A model generated the notes under the pieces. The model worked only from the letters and a program-made list of their open reading frames with translations. It ran no database searches and was not told the DNA's origin. A DNA stretch of 6,067 nucleotides from Acetobacteraceae bacterium (GTDB lineage: Bacteria; Pseudomonadota; Alphaproteobacteria; Acetobacterales; Acetobacteraceae), in NCBI GenBank assembly GCA_947478535.1, contig CANJXD010000364.1:1-6067 (forward strand). The letters run 5' to 3'. Position 1 is the stretch's first letter. Every line of letters begins with the position of its first letter. Made by a program: the position numbers and the translations under genes. Of this stretch, positions 1 to 6,067 are shown piece after piece.

Positions 1-2604
1 CGTGTCGCCCGCGGCGCGGTAGCTTTCGTCGTAATAGCCGAAGCGGTCATGGATGCTGCGGCGATAGAGCGCGCCGACCCAGGAGAGGTAGCAGGTCTCG
101 AGATAGACGAGGTCCTGCCGGTAGCCCGTGCGGTCATAGGCCATGACATCGCCGTTATAGATGCCGGCCTTGTCCACATCGGTGACGATGCTGTCCGCCA
201 TCGCCCAGTCGGCGCTGGAATCGCGGTCAAGCGCATCCGCCAGGCGTCGCAGCGCATCAGGGTGCAGCCCCTCATCCGCGCCAAGGAAGGCGAGGTAGGG
301 CGCGCGCGCCAAGCGGATGCCGCGGTTCCAGGCGGCCTGGATCGTCTCCCGTTCCGCGGAGCGGGCGAAGACGATGGGCAGTTGCGGATGCGCGGCTGCG
401 AAGGCCTCGAAGGCCTCGAAGGCCTCGAAGGCCGCGCGATCCGGGCCGGGGGAATTGCTGTCCACCAGCACCACCTCGAGCCCGCCCTGCTTCGCCAGCG
501 TCTGGTTGGACAGCATGGTCAGCAGCGTCGGCAGCTTGTCTGCGGCATTGTAGAGCGAGGCGATGACCGCGGCGCGCGGCCGGGCTGCGGGGTCCCGCCG
601 GTCATCCAGCACGGCCAGCGGCAGCACCGGCTTGGAGAGGTTGCGGCGATACGCATCCTCCATCAGCGCGCGGCAGCGCCCGAGCGTGTCACCGCCGCCG
701 AACATGGCTTCCGCCGTCGCGGCTTCGTGGACGAAGTTGTTGGCGCGCAGCGTTTCCGTCACGAAGGGCAGGTCGCCGCGCCCATCGCCACCGACCCAGC
801 GCATCGTCCGCAGCAGATAGGTCGCGGCGGTCAACGCATTGCCGGCGCGGCGTTCGAGGCGGGCGAGTTCGCGAAACAGCGAAACCCGATCGGTCAAATG
901 CGCCCCGACAGCTCCGGTCATCAGCCTCAGCTTGGCATCCAGCTCTGCCGCGCTACGCTCCGGCAGGGTCCGGATCCGTTCGAGCAGGACATAGTGCCGT
1001 GCCAGGCCGATGGCTTGGCCCGCCGACTTGGAATCGAGCCATCCCCGATACTGGAGCAGCGTCGAAACTTCGGCGATTGCCGCGGCCCGATAGCCATCCG
1101 GACCCTTCGCGCGGAGCACGCCTGAGAGGCGGTCCACCAGGAAGTTGGCATCGTCGCGCCTCTCCGCAGGCAGCGGACGGAAGGCAAGGTTCAGGACTGG
1201 CCGGACAGGCAAGGCGCGCCGCGCCAGCTTCGCGGCCTCGGCGACGGCGTTCTTGCCATGGCGGACGACTTTGCTGAGCGCGCTTGGGCCGCTGGTTCGG
1301 CCGTCCATCAGGGCGTGGCCGAACTCGCCCCCCAATTCGATCGCGACCTGGCGGGCGCGGCTATCGATCCGGGACGTTGGACGGTAGATGCCGTCAAGCG
1401 TGCCCGGGTCGGGTTGCAGCGCAGCGGTACGGATCGATGCGAGCATGCGATCGCGAAAGCGATCATAATCCCCCAGGATGCCGGACGCCGCGTGGGCATA
1501 GACCCTCGCGCAGTCGATGGGCGCAATCGCATCTGCAATGGCCGGCAGTCGCTCGCGGAGCCACCGCGCGACTCCGGCCTTTTCCGACACCAGCAACGGG
1601 CAGCCCTGCACCACCGCTTCCAGCGCCGTCAGATTGAAGGTGTCGTAGCGGGAAGGAACCAGGAGCAGGGCGCGGTCGCAAAGCCGCTCCGCCACGGCGG
1701 CCGCACTGACACCGCCCGGCATTTCCAGCCGATCCGAAAGACCGCGGCGGCGTGCCGCGGCCCAAAGCAGGCCTTCGCCACCCTGCCCGAGGCGGTTGGC
1801 GCCTTCGGGGCCAAGCAGCAACAGGCGTCGATAGATATCCGGATCCAGGCACCAGGCGGCGTCGATAAAGAGATCCGGCCCCTTACACTTCTCCCGGCGT
1901 CCGACAAAGACGAGATCCGGCGGGCCACCTTCGCGCGTCAGGGGACGTGGCGCCGGCCCGCCCGTGATCAGCAGAGGGTCGAACAGGTGGATCGGCATAT
2001 TGACGCGCCGCTGCCAAGCTTCCGCATATTGTGGACTGATCGCGTAGCGCACGTCGGCGGCACGAAATTGCATATGTTCCCGCAGCGGCAGTTGCGCGAG
2101 CACACGCCTGTCCGCGCGCTGGTCCCCTGTTGGCCAGCCGAGCCGGAAAGCGTCAGAGATGGTGCCGTGCATCGCGAGCGCCAGCACACCGACGCGGCAA
2201 TTCTCGAGCCCCAGGGCCGGGCGCATGAAGGGGCCGACCTGCGTGTAGTCCGGCACGTCAACGACGTCGAAATCCGTGGGACCCAGGTGCTCCACGACCG
2301 ATGCGGCGAGATTGCGGGCGTGTTCCCACATCCACAGGAAATGCAGGCGATTTTCCGCGATCTTGTCCGGCAACAGGACCATGGGGCGGATGGTCGGGAT
2401 GCTGACCGTATTCGCCGGGCGCGGAGCATCCGCCGCTTCCTTGTCCCGGAAGTAGTACCAGACGTCACCAGGATGGTGCGCAATCAGGCTGCGATAGGCG
2501 GATTGCCCACCGCCGACCTGGCCATAGAGATCATGGTCGACAACCAGGATCCGGCGGCCACCCGGCCGCGGCTCCGGCACCCGGGGCATCTCGCCGCTGG
2601 CCAT
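1..2604 (-). CDS. Bifunctional glycosyltransferase, GT4-type N-terminal domain plus GT2-type C-terminal domain (3' end outside window)
   Basis: Probably transfers two sugars, or makes two linkages, from nucleotide-sugar donors during surface polysaccharide assembly in the cytoplasm. The frame is open for 868 codons from ATG at 2604 to the left edge. Residues 19-400 look like a GT-B fold GT4 enzyme: a glycine-rich loop (QVGGGQ, 29-34), DVVDVPDY (113-120), MHG (145-147), a donor-site VGRREKCKG (234-242) and LVPSRYDTFNLTALEA (315-330). The usual E-x7-E is D321-x7-E329 here. Residues 410-676 are a helix-rich linker I do not recognise. From 677 a GT-A fold GT2 domain begins: AVIASLYNA, VVLVDS (D715), FLGADE (D777, replacing the usual DxD), and YYDESYRAAGDT at the edge. 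No signal peptide or membrane segment is visible. The start lies 2 bases after the kinase stop. The two domains are clear; the donors and linkages cannot be read from sequence. Confidence 0.9.
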   Translation of the reverse strand, partial: MASGEMPRVPEPRPGGRRILVVDHDLYGQVGGGQSAYRSLIAHHPGDVWYYFRDKEAADAPRPANTVSIPTIRPMVLLPDKIAENRLHFLWMWEHARNLAASVVEHLGPTDFDVVDVPDYTQVGPFMRPALGLENCRVGVLALAMHGTISDAFRLGWPTGDQRADRRVLAQLPLREHMQFRAADVRYAISPQYAEAWQRRVNMPIHLFDPLLITGGPAPRPLTREGGPPDLVFVGRREKCKGPDLFIDAAWCLDPDIYRRLLLLGPEGANRLGQGGEGLLWAAARRRGLSDRLEMPGGVSAAAVAERLCDRALLLVPSRYDTFNLTALEAVVQGCPLLVSEKAGVARWLRERLPAIADAIAPIDCARVYAHAASGILGDYDRFRDRMLASIRTAALQPDPGTLDGIYRPTSRIDSRARQVAIELGGEFGHALMDGRTSGPSALSKVVRHGKNAVAEAAKLARRALPVRPVLNLAFRPLPAERRDDANFLVDRLSGVLRAKGPDGYRAAAIAEVSTLLQYRGWLDSKSAGQAIGLARHYVLLERIRTLPERSAAELDAKLRLMTGAVGAHLTDRVSLFRELARLERRAGNALTAATYLLRTMRWVGGDGRGDLPFVTETLRANNFVHEAATAEAMFGGGDTLGRCRALMEDAYRRNLSKPVLPLAVLDDRRDPAARPRAAVIASLYNAADKLPTLLTMLSNQTLAKQGGLEVVLVDSNSPGPDRAAFEAFEAFEAFAAAHPQLPIVFARSAERETIQAAWNRGIRLARAPYLAFLGADEGLHPDALRRLADALDRDSSADWAMADSIVTDVDKAGIYNGDVMAYDRTGYRQDLVYLETCYLSWVGALYRRSIHDRFGYYDESYRAAGDT
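401..433 (-). repeat. In-frame 9-base tandem repeat, about 3.7 copies, within the GT2 domain
   Basis: On the plus strand the unit AAGGCCTCG occurs three times without a mismatch (401-427), followed by the first six bases of a fourth copy (428-433). On the coding strand it gives a repeated Ala-Phe-Glu, residues 725-735 of the glycosyltransferase. It sits in the segment after the VVLVDS strand of the GT2 fold, normally a loop leading into a helix. Because the unit is a multiple of three, copy-number changes would keep the frame and only lengthen or shorten this element. Confidence 0.95.
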
Positions 2605-2606
2605 GG

Positions 2607-3599
2607 TCAGCCCTTCAGGATCGTGGCGCCGATGGTATCGAGGCCGATGGGAATGATGGCGTTGCCGTCGAGCCCCGCCCGGAAGCCGGCCTGCTTTTCC
2701 GGCGGCACGAGCATGAGCAGGAAGCCACCGGCACCCGCGCCGCAGAGCTTGCCGCCCAGCGCGCCGGAGGCCCGCGCCTGGGCATAGAGCGCATCGATAT
2801 GCGGGTTGGACACCTTGGAGGACAGGCGCTTCTTCGTCTCCCACCCCTCGTGCAGCATGGCGCCGAAATCGCGCAGCATCGCCTCCGGGTCGGCACCTTC
2901 GAGCACGGTCTGGGACTGATCGACCAGGGTGAGGAGGTGGCTGAGGTCCTTGTCCGCGGCACCGGACTTCGTGTTCTGCATCTGCTCATCGAGCGTGACG
3001 GAGGCGAAGCGCGTCATCCCGGTATAGACGAGGAAGAGCGAGGCGTTCAGCGCATCCTGGCACGGCGCCGTCATCTGCACGGGGCTGATGCGGGTGCGGC
3101 CACCTTCGAAATCGAAGCGGTTGAGACCGCCGAAGGCCGCGTGGTGCTGGTCCTGCACGCCGACATTCTCACCCAGCACGTCGCGCTCGATCCGCACGGC
3201 TTCGCGGGCGAGGTCCATCTTCGTGGCCCCGCGGCCCTGCAAGGCGAACAGCAGGTTGATGAAGCAGACGGCGAAGGAGGAGGAGGAGCCGAGGCCGCTG
3301 CGCGCTGGCAGGTCCGCCATGATCGAGATGTCGAGCGGGCGGTCGTAGCCGTAGAGGCGAATCGCCTCCCGCACCACGGGATGCTGGATCTGGTCGAGCT
3401 CCGTCACCTGCTCCATGCGGGAGTAGGAGACGCGGTAGCGGTAATCGAGGATGTTGGAGAGCCGCAGCGCAGCGACATACACATACTGGTCGATGCCCAT
3501 GCCGAGCACGGCACCGCGGGAGCGCGAGAAGTACTCGGGATAATCCGTGCCGCCGCCGAAGAAGGATACGCGCAGCGGGGTGCGGGAGACGATCATCAT
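2607..3599 (-). CDS. GHMP-family sugar kinase, D-glycero-D-manno-heptose 7-phosphate kinase (HddA)-like
   Basis: An ATP-dependent cytoplasmic sugar kinase of 330 residues, the usual size for HddA-type enzymes, which phosphorylate heptose 7-phosphate at C1 on the way to GDP-heptose. GHMP motif 1 is at residues 6-24 (RTPLRVSFFGGGTDYPEYF). The ATP-binding loop PARSGLGSSSSF is at 98-109. GVQDQHHAAFGG (147-158) holds the likely catalytic Asp150, and motif 3 is GGKLCGAGAGGF at 282-293. ATG 3599 overlaps the upstream SDR stop as ATGA, and the protein then begins MMIVSRTPLRVS, as expected for the family. The second ATG, at 3596, is equally possible. An in-frame start at 3794 would run about 200 bases into the SDR gene and is unlikely. 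The superfamily is certain; heptose as substrate is inferred from resemblance. Other sugars (for example fucose-type kinases) remain possible. Confidence 0.88.
   Translation of the reverse strand: MMIVSRTPLRVSFFGGGTDYPEYFSRSRGAVLGMGIDQYVYVAALRLSNILDYRYRVSYSRMEQVTELDQIQHPVVREAIRLYGYDRPLDISIMADLPARSGLGSSSSFAVCFINLLFALQGRGATKMDLAREAVRIERDVLGENVGVQDQHHAAFGGLNRFDFEGGRTRISPVQMTAPCQDALNASLFLVYTGMTRFASVTLDEQMQNTKSGAADKDLSHLLTLVDQSQTVLEGADPEAMLRDFGAMLHEGWETKKRLSSKVSNPHIDALYAQARASGALGGKLCGAGAGGFLLMLVPPEKQAGFRAGLDGNAIIPIGLDTIGATILKG
2611..2615 (-). promoter_or_regulatory. Ribosome binding site of the double glycosyltransferase
   Basis: The minus strand reads AAGGG, six bases upstream of ATG at 2604. 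It lies inside the last codons of the kinase gene. Together with the 2-base gap after the kinase stop it supports ATG 2604 as the start rather than the internal ATG five codons later. Confidence 0.65.
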
Positions 3600-4534
3600 G
3601 ACGCGATGGCTTCCCCATAGTCGGCTGCCAGGATCTGCGCGACGCCGGCCTCGACACTGAGCTTCGGGGCCCAGCCGGTGGCGGCGAGGAAACGCGCGGA
3701 ATCCAGGCTTTTGTAGCCCGCGCCCTGGAAGGAGCCAGGCGGGCTGGTGATGCGCGCATCCCATTGCAGAGCGCGCAGGATCGCCGCCGCGCAATCGCCG
3801 ATCTCGACGGGTGCGTTGGGCGTTACGTTGATGACGCGGTCGGTGAAATGCGCATCGGCCAGCAGAACGGCATCGAGTTGGTCATGCGCGTGCAGCAGGT
3901 CCCGCACCGTATGCGGGTTGCCCCAGACCTCGAACTCCATCGCGCCGGACCGCTTGGTGCGCACGGCGCGGTCGATCATCGCGGCCATGAAATGTGCGCG
4001 CGTGTCTTCGGTATGCGCGTGCGGGCCGTAGACCGTCGCCAGCACGCAATGCAGCCAGGAAAGCCCGTACTGCTTGCCGTAGGTCTCGCAGCCCGTGGCG
4101 AGCAGTTGCTTGGCCAGCGCGTAGCCCTGCACGGAAGGATGCGGCCGGCCGATGCCGAATTCCTCCTCCGGCGTCGGATGGTCCGCTTCCGCATAGGTGC
4201 AGGAGGAGCCGAGCGAGACGAGCTTCGCCTGCGGCTGGTGGTGGCGCCAGGCTTCCAGGATGTTCAGGTGGATGCTGGCATTGTCGCGCAGCAGCTCGCC
4301 CTGGATCTTGAACTGGATATTGCCGGTGCGCTGCTTGGTGATGACGTGGAAGATGCGCCCGGCCTTCGGCGCTTCCCGGAAGGCGCGATCCACTACCGCA
4401 GGGTCCGTGAAATCCCCGGCCGCGCGGCCGACGGCGTGGCAGGGCCAGCCTTCCGCGCGCCAGCGATCCACCAGATTGCGGCCGAGGAAGCCGTCCGCGC
4501 CGAGGATGATGGTGGGGCTATCGGCGTAGGGCAT
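3596..4534 (-). CDS. NAD(P)-dependent extended SDR, GDP-L-fucose synthase (GMER/WcaG)-like epimerase/reductase
   Basis: A 312-residue nucleotide-sugar epimerase/reductase, likely cytoplasmic. The Rossmann motif GADGFLG is at residues 12-18. The SDR catalytic set is Ser110 in LGSSC and Tyr138/Lys142 in YALAK. Cys112 and His181 (TRAHFMAAM) fall where E. coli GDP-fucose synthase has its epimerisation residues Cys109 and His179, so the complete set for 3,5-epimerisation plus 4-reduction seems present. TVYGPHAH (167-174) and VRDLLHAHD (210-218) also match the family. The start ATG overlaps the upstream SDR by 17 bases and shows no Shine-Dalgarno sequence, which suggests coupled translation; no other start fits before the Rossmann motif. 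The substrate could be GDP-4-keto-6-deoxymannose or a 4-keto-heptose equivalent such as that handled by the Campylobacter heptose-modifying SDRs. No 4,6-dehydratase of GMD type is in the window. Fold is sure, substrate is inference. Confidence 0.87.
   Translation of the reverse strand: MPYADSPTIILGADGFLGRNLVDRWRAEGWPCHAVGRAAGDFTDPAVVDRAFREAPKAGRIFHVITKQRTGNIQFKIQGELLRDNASIHLNILEAWRHHQPQAKLVSLGSSCTYAEADHPTPEEEFGIGRPHPSVQGYALAKQLLATGCETYGKQYGLSWLHCVLATVYGPHAHTEDTRAHFMAAMIDRAVRTKRSGAMEFEVWGNPHTVRDLLHAHDQLDAVLLADAHFTDRVINVTPNAPVEIGDCAAAILRALQWDARITSPPGSFQGAGYKSLDSARFLAATGWAPKLSVEAGVAQILAADYGEAIAS
3611..3616 (-). promoter_or_regulatory. Possible ribosome binding site of the kinase gene
   Basis: The minus strand reads GGGGAA, 11 bases before ATG 3599 and 14 before ATG 3596. 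The spacing is long, so the site is weak evidence, slightly favouring the first ATG. Translation is more likely coupled to the upstream gene through the ATGA overlap. Confidence 0.35.
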
Positions 4535-5471
4535 CGCGATACCAGGCGAGCGTCGCCGCCATGCCGTCTTCCAGGCTGCGGAAGGGGGCGAGGCCGGGCA
4601 GCACCTCCCGCAGCTTCGCCGCCGTCGCGCGCCGCACCTTCACGCCGCGATTGCCGGCGGCGGGGGGGGAGGTGAGCTTGATGGGGCGAACGGTTCCCGC
4701 CGCCTGCATCGTTGCATCCGCCAGGGCGCGCACCGTGCGCGTCTGGCCGTTAGCGAGGTTCACCGCGACGGTGGTGCCGCGGAGCTTCAGGGACTCGCAA
4801 AAGGCCGCGGCCGCGTCACCGGCGTAAATGAAATCGCGTTCGGCATCGGGGTCGCCGCGCACTTCGAATTCAGGGGCGTTGCCGCAGGCGCGGATGACGA
4901 AGGCGGTGGCGACATGCGCCTCCGCCTCATCCAGCGTGTCATAGGGGCCGTAGGGGTTGGTCAGGCGGAAGCTGATGGTGCTGATGCCGGCGCGGCGGGA
5001 CCACAGCTCCGCCGTGATCTCCCCCCAGCGCTTCGACCAGGCATAGGCAGCCTCGCCATCATGCGGCCAGGCGTTGAGATCGAGCGGCAGCGCATCGTCC
5101 TGCAGATCCCAGGACGCGGGATAGACGGCAGAGGAGGAGGCCGCGCGCACTTCGGCAATGCCGCGCGCCATGGCGAAGCGATAGACCGCTTCCGTGATCG
5201 CAAGGTTGGCCGACAGGATCTGCGACTGTTGCTTGCCGAAGATGGAGGCGAAGTAGCGGAAGGCCGCGACATGGATGATGGCGGTGTCGGCAGGCAATGC
5301 GGGCAGCGTATCGACCGCGGCTGCCGCGACAGTGCTGGTGCAGCCTGGCACCGGCGTGCCGGACGCCGTAACGCCGATGATCGTGGCCACGCGCCCTTGC
5401 AGCGCGTCCACCACATTGCGCCCGATGAACCCGCTGGCGCCCCAGACGACAACGGCCTCCGGCAGGCTCAC
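4518..5471 (-). CDS. NAD-dependent epimerase/dehydratase (extended SDR)
   Basis: A 317-residue nucleotide-sugar-modifying enzyme, probably a 4-epimerase, dehydratase or ketoreductase acting on the same activated sugar as its neighbours. GASGFIG (11-17) is the NAD-binding motif. SSSAVYP (112-118) and YAWSK (Tyr143, Lys147) give the Ser-Tyr-Lys catalytic set. RLTNPYGPYD (169-178) and AERDFIYAGD (210-219) are typical of the epimerase/dehydratase family, as is the end, GMAATLAWYRD. The start is GTG at 5471, overlapping the methyltransferase stop as GTGA. A good Shine-Dalgarno sequence precedes it and no ATG is available before the Rossmann motif. An uninterrupted run of eight C lies at codons 268-270; a one-base loss there would give a stop within eight codons. 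Family is certain; the exact reaction cannot be assigned. Confidence 0.87.
   Translation of the reverse strand: MSLPEAVVVWGASGFIGRNVVDALQGRVATIIGVTASGTPVPGCTSTVAAAAVDTLPALPADTAIIHVAAFRYFASIFGKQQSQILSANLAITEAVYRFAMARGIAEVRAASSSAVYPASWDLQDDALPLDLNAWPHDGEAAYAWSKRWGEITAELWSRRAGISTISFRLTNPYGPYDTLDEAEAHVATAFVIRACGNAPEFEVRGDPDAERDFIYAGDAAAAFCESLKLRGTTVAVNLANGQTRTVRALADATMQAAGTVRPIKLTSPPAAGNRGVKVRRATAAKLREVLPGLAPFRSLEDGMAATLAWYRDALRR
4662..4669 (-). repeat. Homopolymer run of eight C (coding strand) inside the epimerase gene
   Basis: Eight consecutive G on the plus strand, read as C8 on the coding strand, make up part of Ser268 and all of Pro269 and Pro270. It lies in the C-terminal substrate-binding part of the SDR, 47 codons before its end. 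In the sequence given, the frame is intact across it. Confidence 0.95.
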
Positions 5472-6067
5472 GCCGATTCCTTCCCGTAGGTCTTCACCTT
5501 CGGAATCGGCACGATCAGTTCGCCACCACCCGCGAGATACGCCTTCTCCTTCACCAGGAATTCACTGATGAAATTCCAGGCGAGGACGAGGTAGGCGTCA
5601 GGGCGCGCGCCCTCTTCCGCCTCGATGGGGATGCGCACGCCGGGGATGGCGAGGCCCACCTTCATCGGGTTCTTCTCGACCGCCTTCTGCACGAGATCCG
5701 GGCCGATGCCGAAGCTGTTGAGCAGCGTCGCACCCTTGGCCGGCGCGCCATAGGCCCAGACCGACTTGCCCGCGTCCTTGTAGCCCTGGAGCAGCGCGAC
5801 GAGGCGCTTCTGCAGGTCCAGCACATTCGCCGCGAAGGTGCGGTAGGTGTCGATCTCGCCGAAGCCCTTGGCGATCTCCCCGGCCTGCATCGCGCGCACG
5901 CTGTCGCCCACCGGGCGGACGCCCTTGCGGGCAACATGCGCCTCGATCGAGCCGCCATGGATATCGACAAGATTGGCCTCGAAGACCTCCAGCCCCTGCC
6001 GCGCCAGCAGGGCGGAAAGGGACTTCAGCGTGTAGTAGCAGAGGTGCTCGTGATAGACCTGATCGAA
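5468..6067 (-). CDS. SAM-dependent sugar C-methyltransferase, C-terminal 199 residues (5' end outside window)
   Basis: The visible part matches the C-terminal half of the NDP-sugar C-methyltransferases (TylC3, NovU, TcaB9 group), which add a methyl group to a carbon of a keto-sugar nucleotide to make a branched sugar. The fragment opens with FDQVYHEHLCYYTLKSL, the hallmark motif of the family; the Tyr, Glu and His of YHEH correspond to active-site residues known in TcaB9. DIHGGSIEAHV follows at fragment residues 35-45. WAYGAPAKGATLLNSFGIG, about 40 residues further on, starts the C-terminal methyltransferase domain. The end (LVLAWNFISEFL, GGGELIVPIP) is also typical. The SAM-binding domain and the start codon lie beyond the right edge, in frame to the last base. 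An internal ATG at 5911 is not a real start because the family motif precedes it. The stop overlaps the next gene by four bases. The target sugar is unknown. Confidence 0.87.
   Translation of the reverse strand, partial: FDQVYHEHLCYYTLKSLSALLARQGLEVFEANLVDIHGGSIEAHVARKGVRPVGDSVRAMQAGEIAKGFGEIDTYRTFAANVLDLQKRLVALLQGYKDAGKSVWAYGAPAKGATLLNSFGIGPDLVQKAVEKNPMKVGLAIPGVRIPIEAEEGARPDAYLVLAWNFISEFLVKEKAYLAGGGELIVPIPKVKTYGKESA
5478..5485 (-). promoter_or_regulatory. Ribosome binding site fixing the GTG start of the epimerase
   Basis: The minus strand reads GGGAAGGA, six bases before GTG at 5471. It is the strongest Shine-Dalgarno-like sequence in the window, and lies within the last codons of the methyltransferase gene. 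It decides for GTG as the initiation codon. Confidence 0.75.

Noticed and set aside
401..433. CRISPR or other functional non-coding repeat array
   Set aside because: The unit is only 9 bases, with no spacers, and it lies in frame within a coding region; it is a simple coding tandem repeat.
1968..2483. Minus-strand frames inside the glycosyltransferase region (1463-1852, 1629-1928, 1968-2483), suggesting a broken gene
   Set aside because: They are in other frames than the uninterrupted 868-codon frame, which carries all the GT4 and GT2 motifs. No frameshift or stop is needed to explain the region.
1258..2787. A 509-codon open frame on the plus strand, and another at 49-1125
   Set aside because: Both lie exactly antisense, in codon register, to the glycosyltransferase gene. 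Their products are Arg/Gln/His-rich with no recognisable motif, as expected from high-GC antisense shadows.
2607..3794. Longer 395-residue version of the kinase
   Set aside because: The extra N-terminal residues are the out-of-frame reading of the GMER-like gene. The family start motif is at MMIVSRTPLR, giving a 4-base overlap instead of about 200 bases.
3764..4675. Long plus-strand frames opposite the SDR and kinase genes (also 2799-3620 and 4914-5489)
   Set aside because: They oppose genes with complete catalytic motifs and have low-complexity, motif-free translations, so they are shadows.
2600..5475. Internal promoters or terminators at the gene junctions
   Set aside because: All junctions are overlaps or a 2-base gap, and no convincing hairpin with a T run or promoter pair was seen there.
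5468..5911. A complete 147-residue protein starting at 5911
   Set aside because: The same frame stays open to the right edge and contains the C-methyltransferase YHEHL motif upstream of that ATG, so this is the tail of a longer gene.

Overview
The window is a GC-rich stretch with strong G/C-ending codon preference, consistent with an alphaproteobacterium, plausibly of the Acetobacteraceae/Roseomonas type (inference from composition and protein style only). Every supported gene is on the minus strand. The DNA is essentially all coding: five genes run head to tail with no usable intergenic space, so this is the interior of one operon whose ends both lie outside the window.

In transcription order (right to left) the genes are: (1) the 3' part of a SAM-dependent sugar C-methyltransferase (5468-6067, cut by the right edge); (2) an extended-SDR NAD-dependent epimerase/dehydratase with a GTG start (4518-5471); (3) a second extended SDR that resembles GDP-L-fucose synthase (GMER/WcaG) down to the catalytic Cys and His (3596-4534); (4) a GHMP-superfamily sugar kinase like D-glycero-D-manno-heptose 7-phosphate kinase HddA (2607-3599); (5) a very large glycosyltransferase open at the left edge (1-2604), with an N-terminal GT4-type domain, a helical linker and a C-terminal GT2-type domain. 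Junctions are a 4-base GTGA overlap, a 17-base overlap, a 4-base ATGA overlap and a 2-base gap, so translation is probably coupled along the whole set.

Together the genes look like part of a cell-surface polysaccharide locus (O-antigen, capsule or exopolysaccharide). The kinase phosphorylates a free or phosphorylated sugar, the two SDRs and the C-methyltransferase remodel a nucleotide-activated sugar, and the double glycosyltransferase transfers sugars to the growing glycan. The HddA-like kinase beside a GMER-like SDR suggests a GDP-heptose-derived or 6-deoxy sugar; the C-methyltransferase suggests a branched sugar. The nucleotidyltransferase, isomerase and phosphatase needed to complete such a path are not in the window.

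No RNA gene, mobile element, CRISPR array, promoter or terminator is visible. The most notable local structures are an in-frame 9-base tandem repeat in the GT2 domain, a run of eight C (coding strand) inside the first SDR, and a change of codon usage between the two halves of the fused glycosyltransferase.
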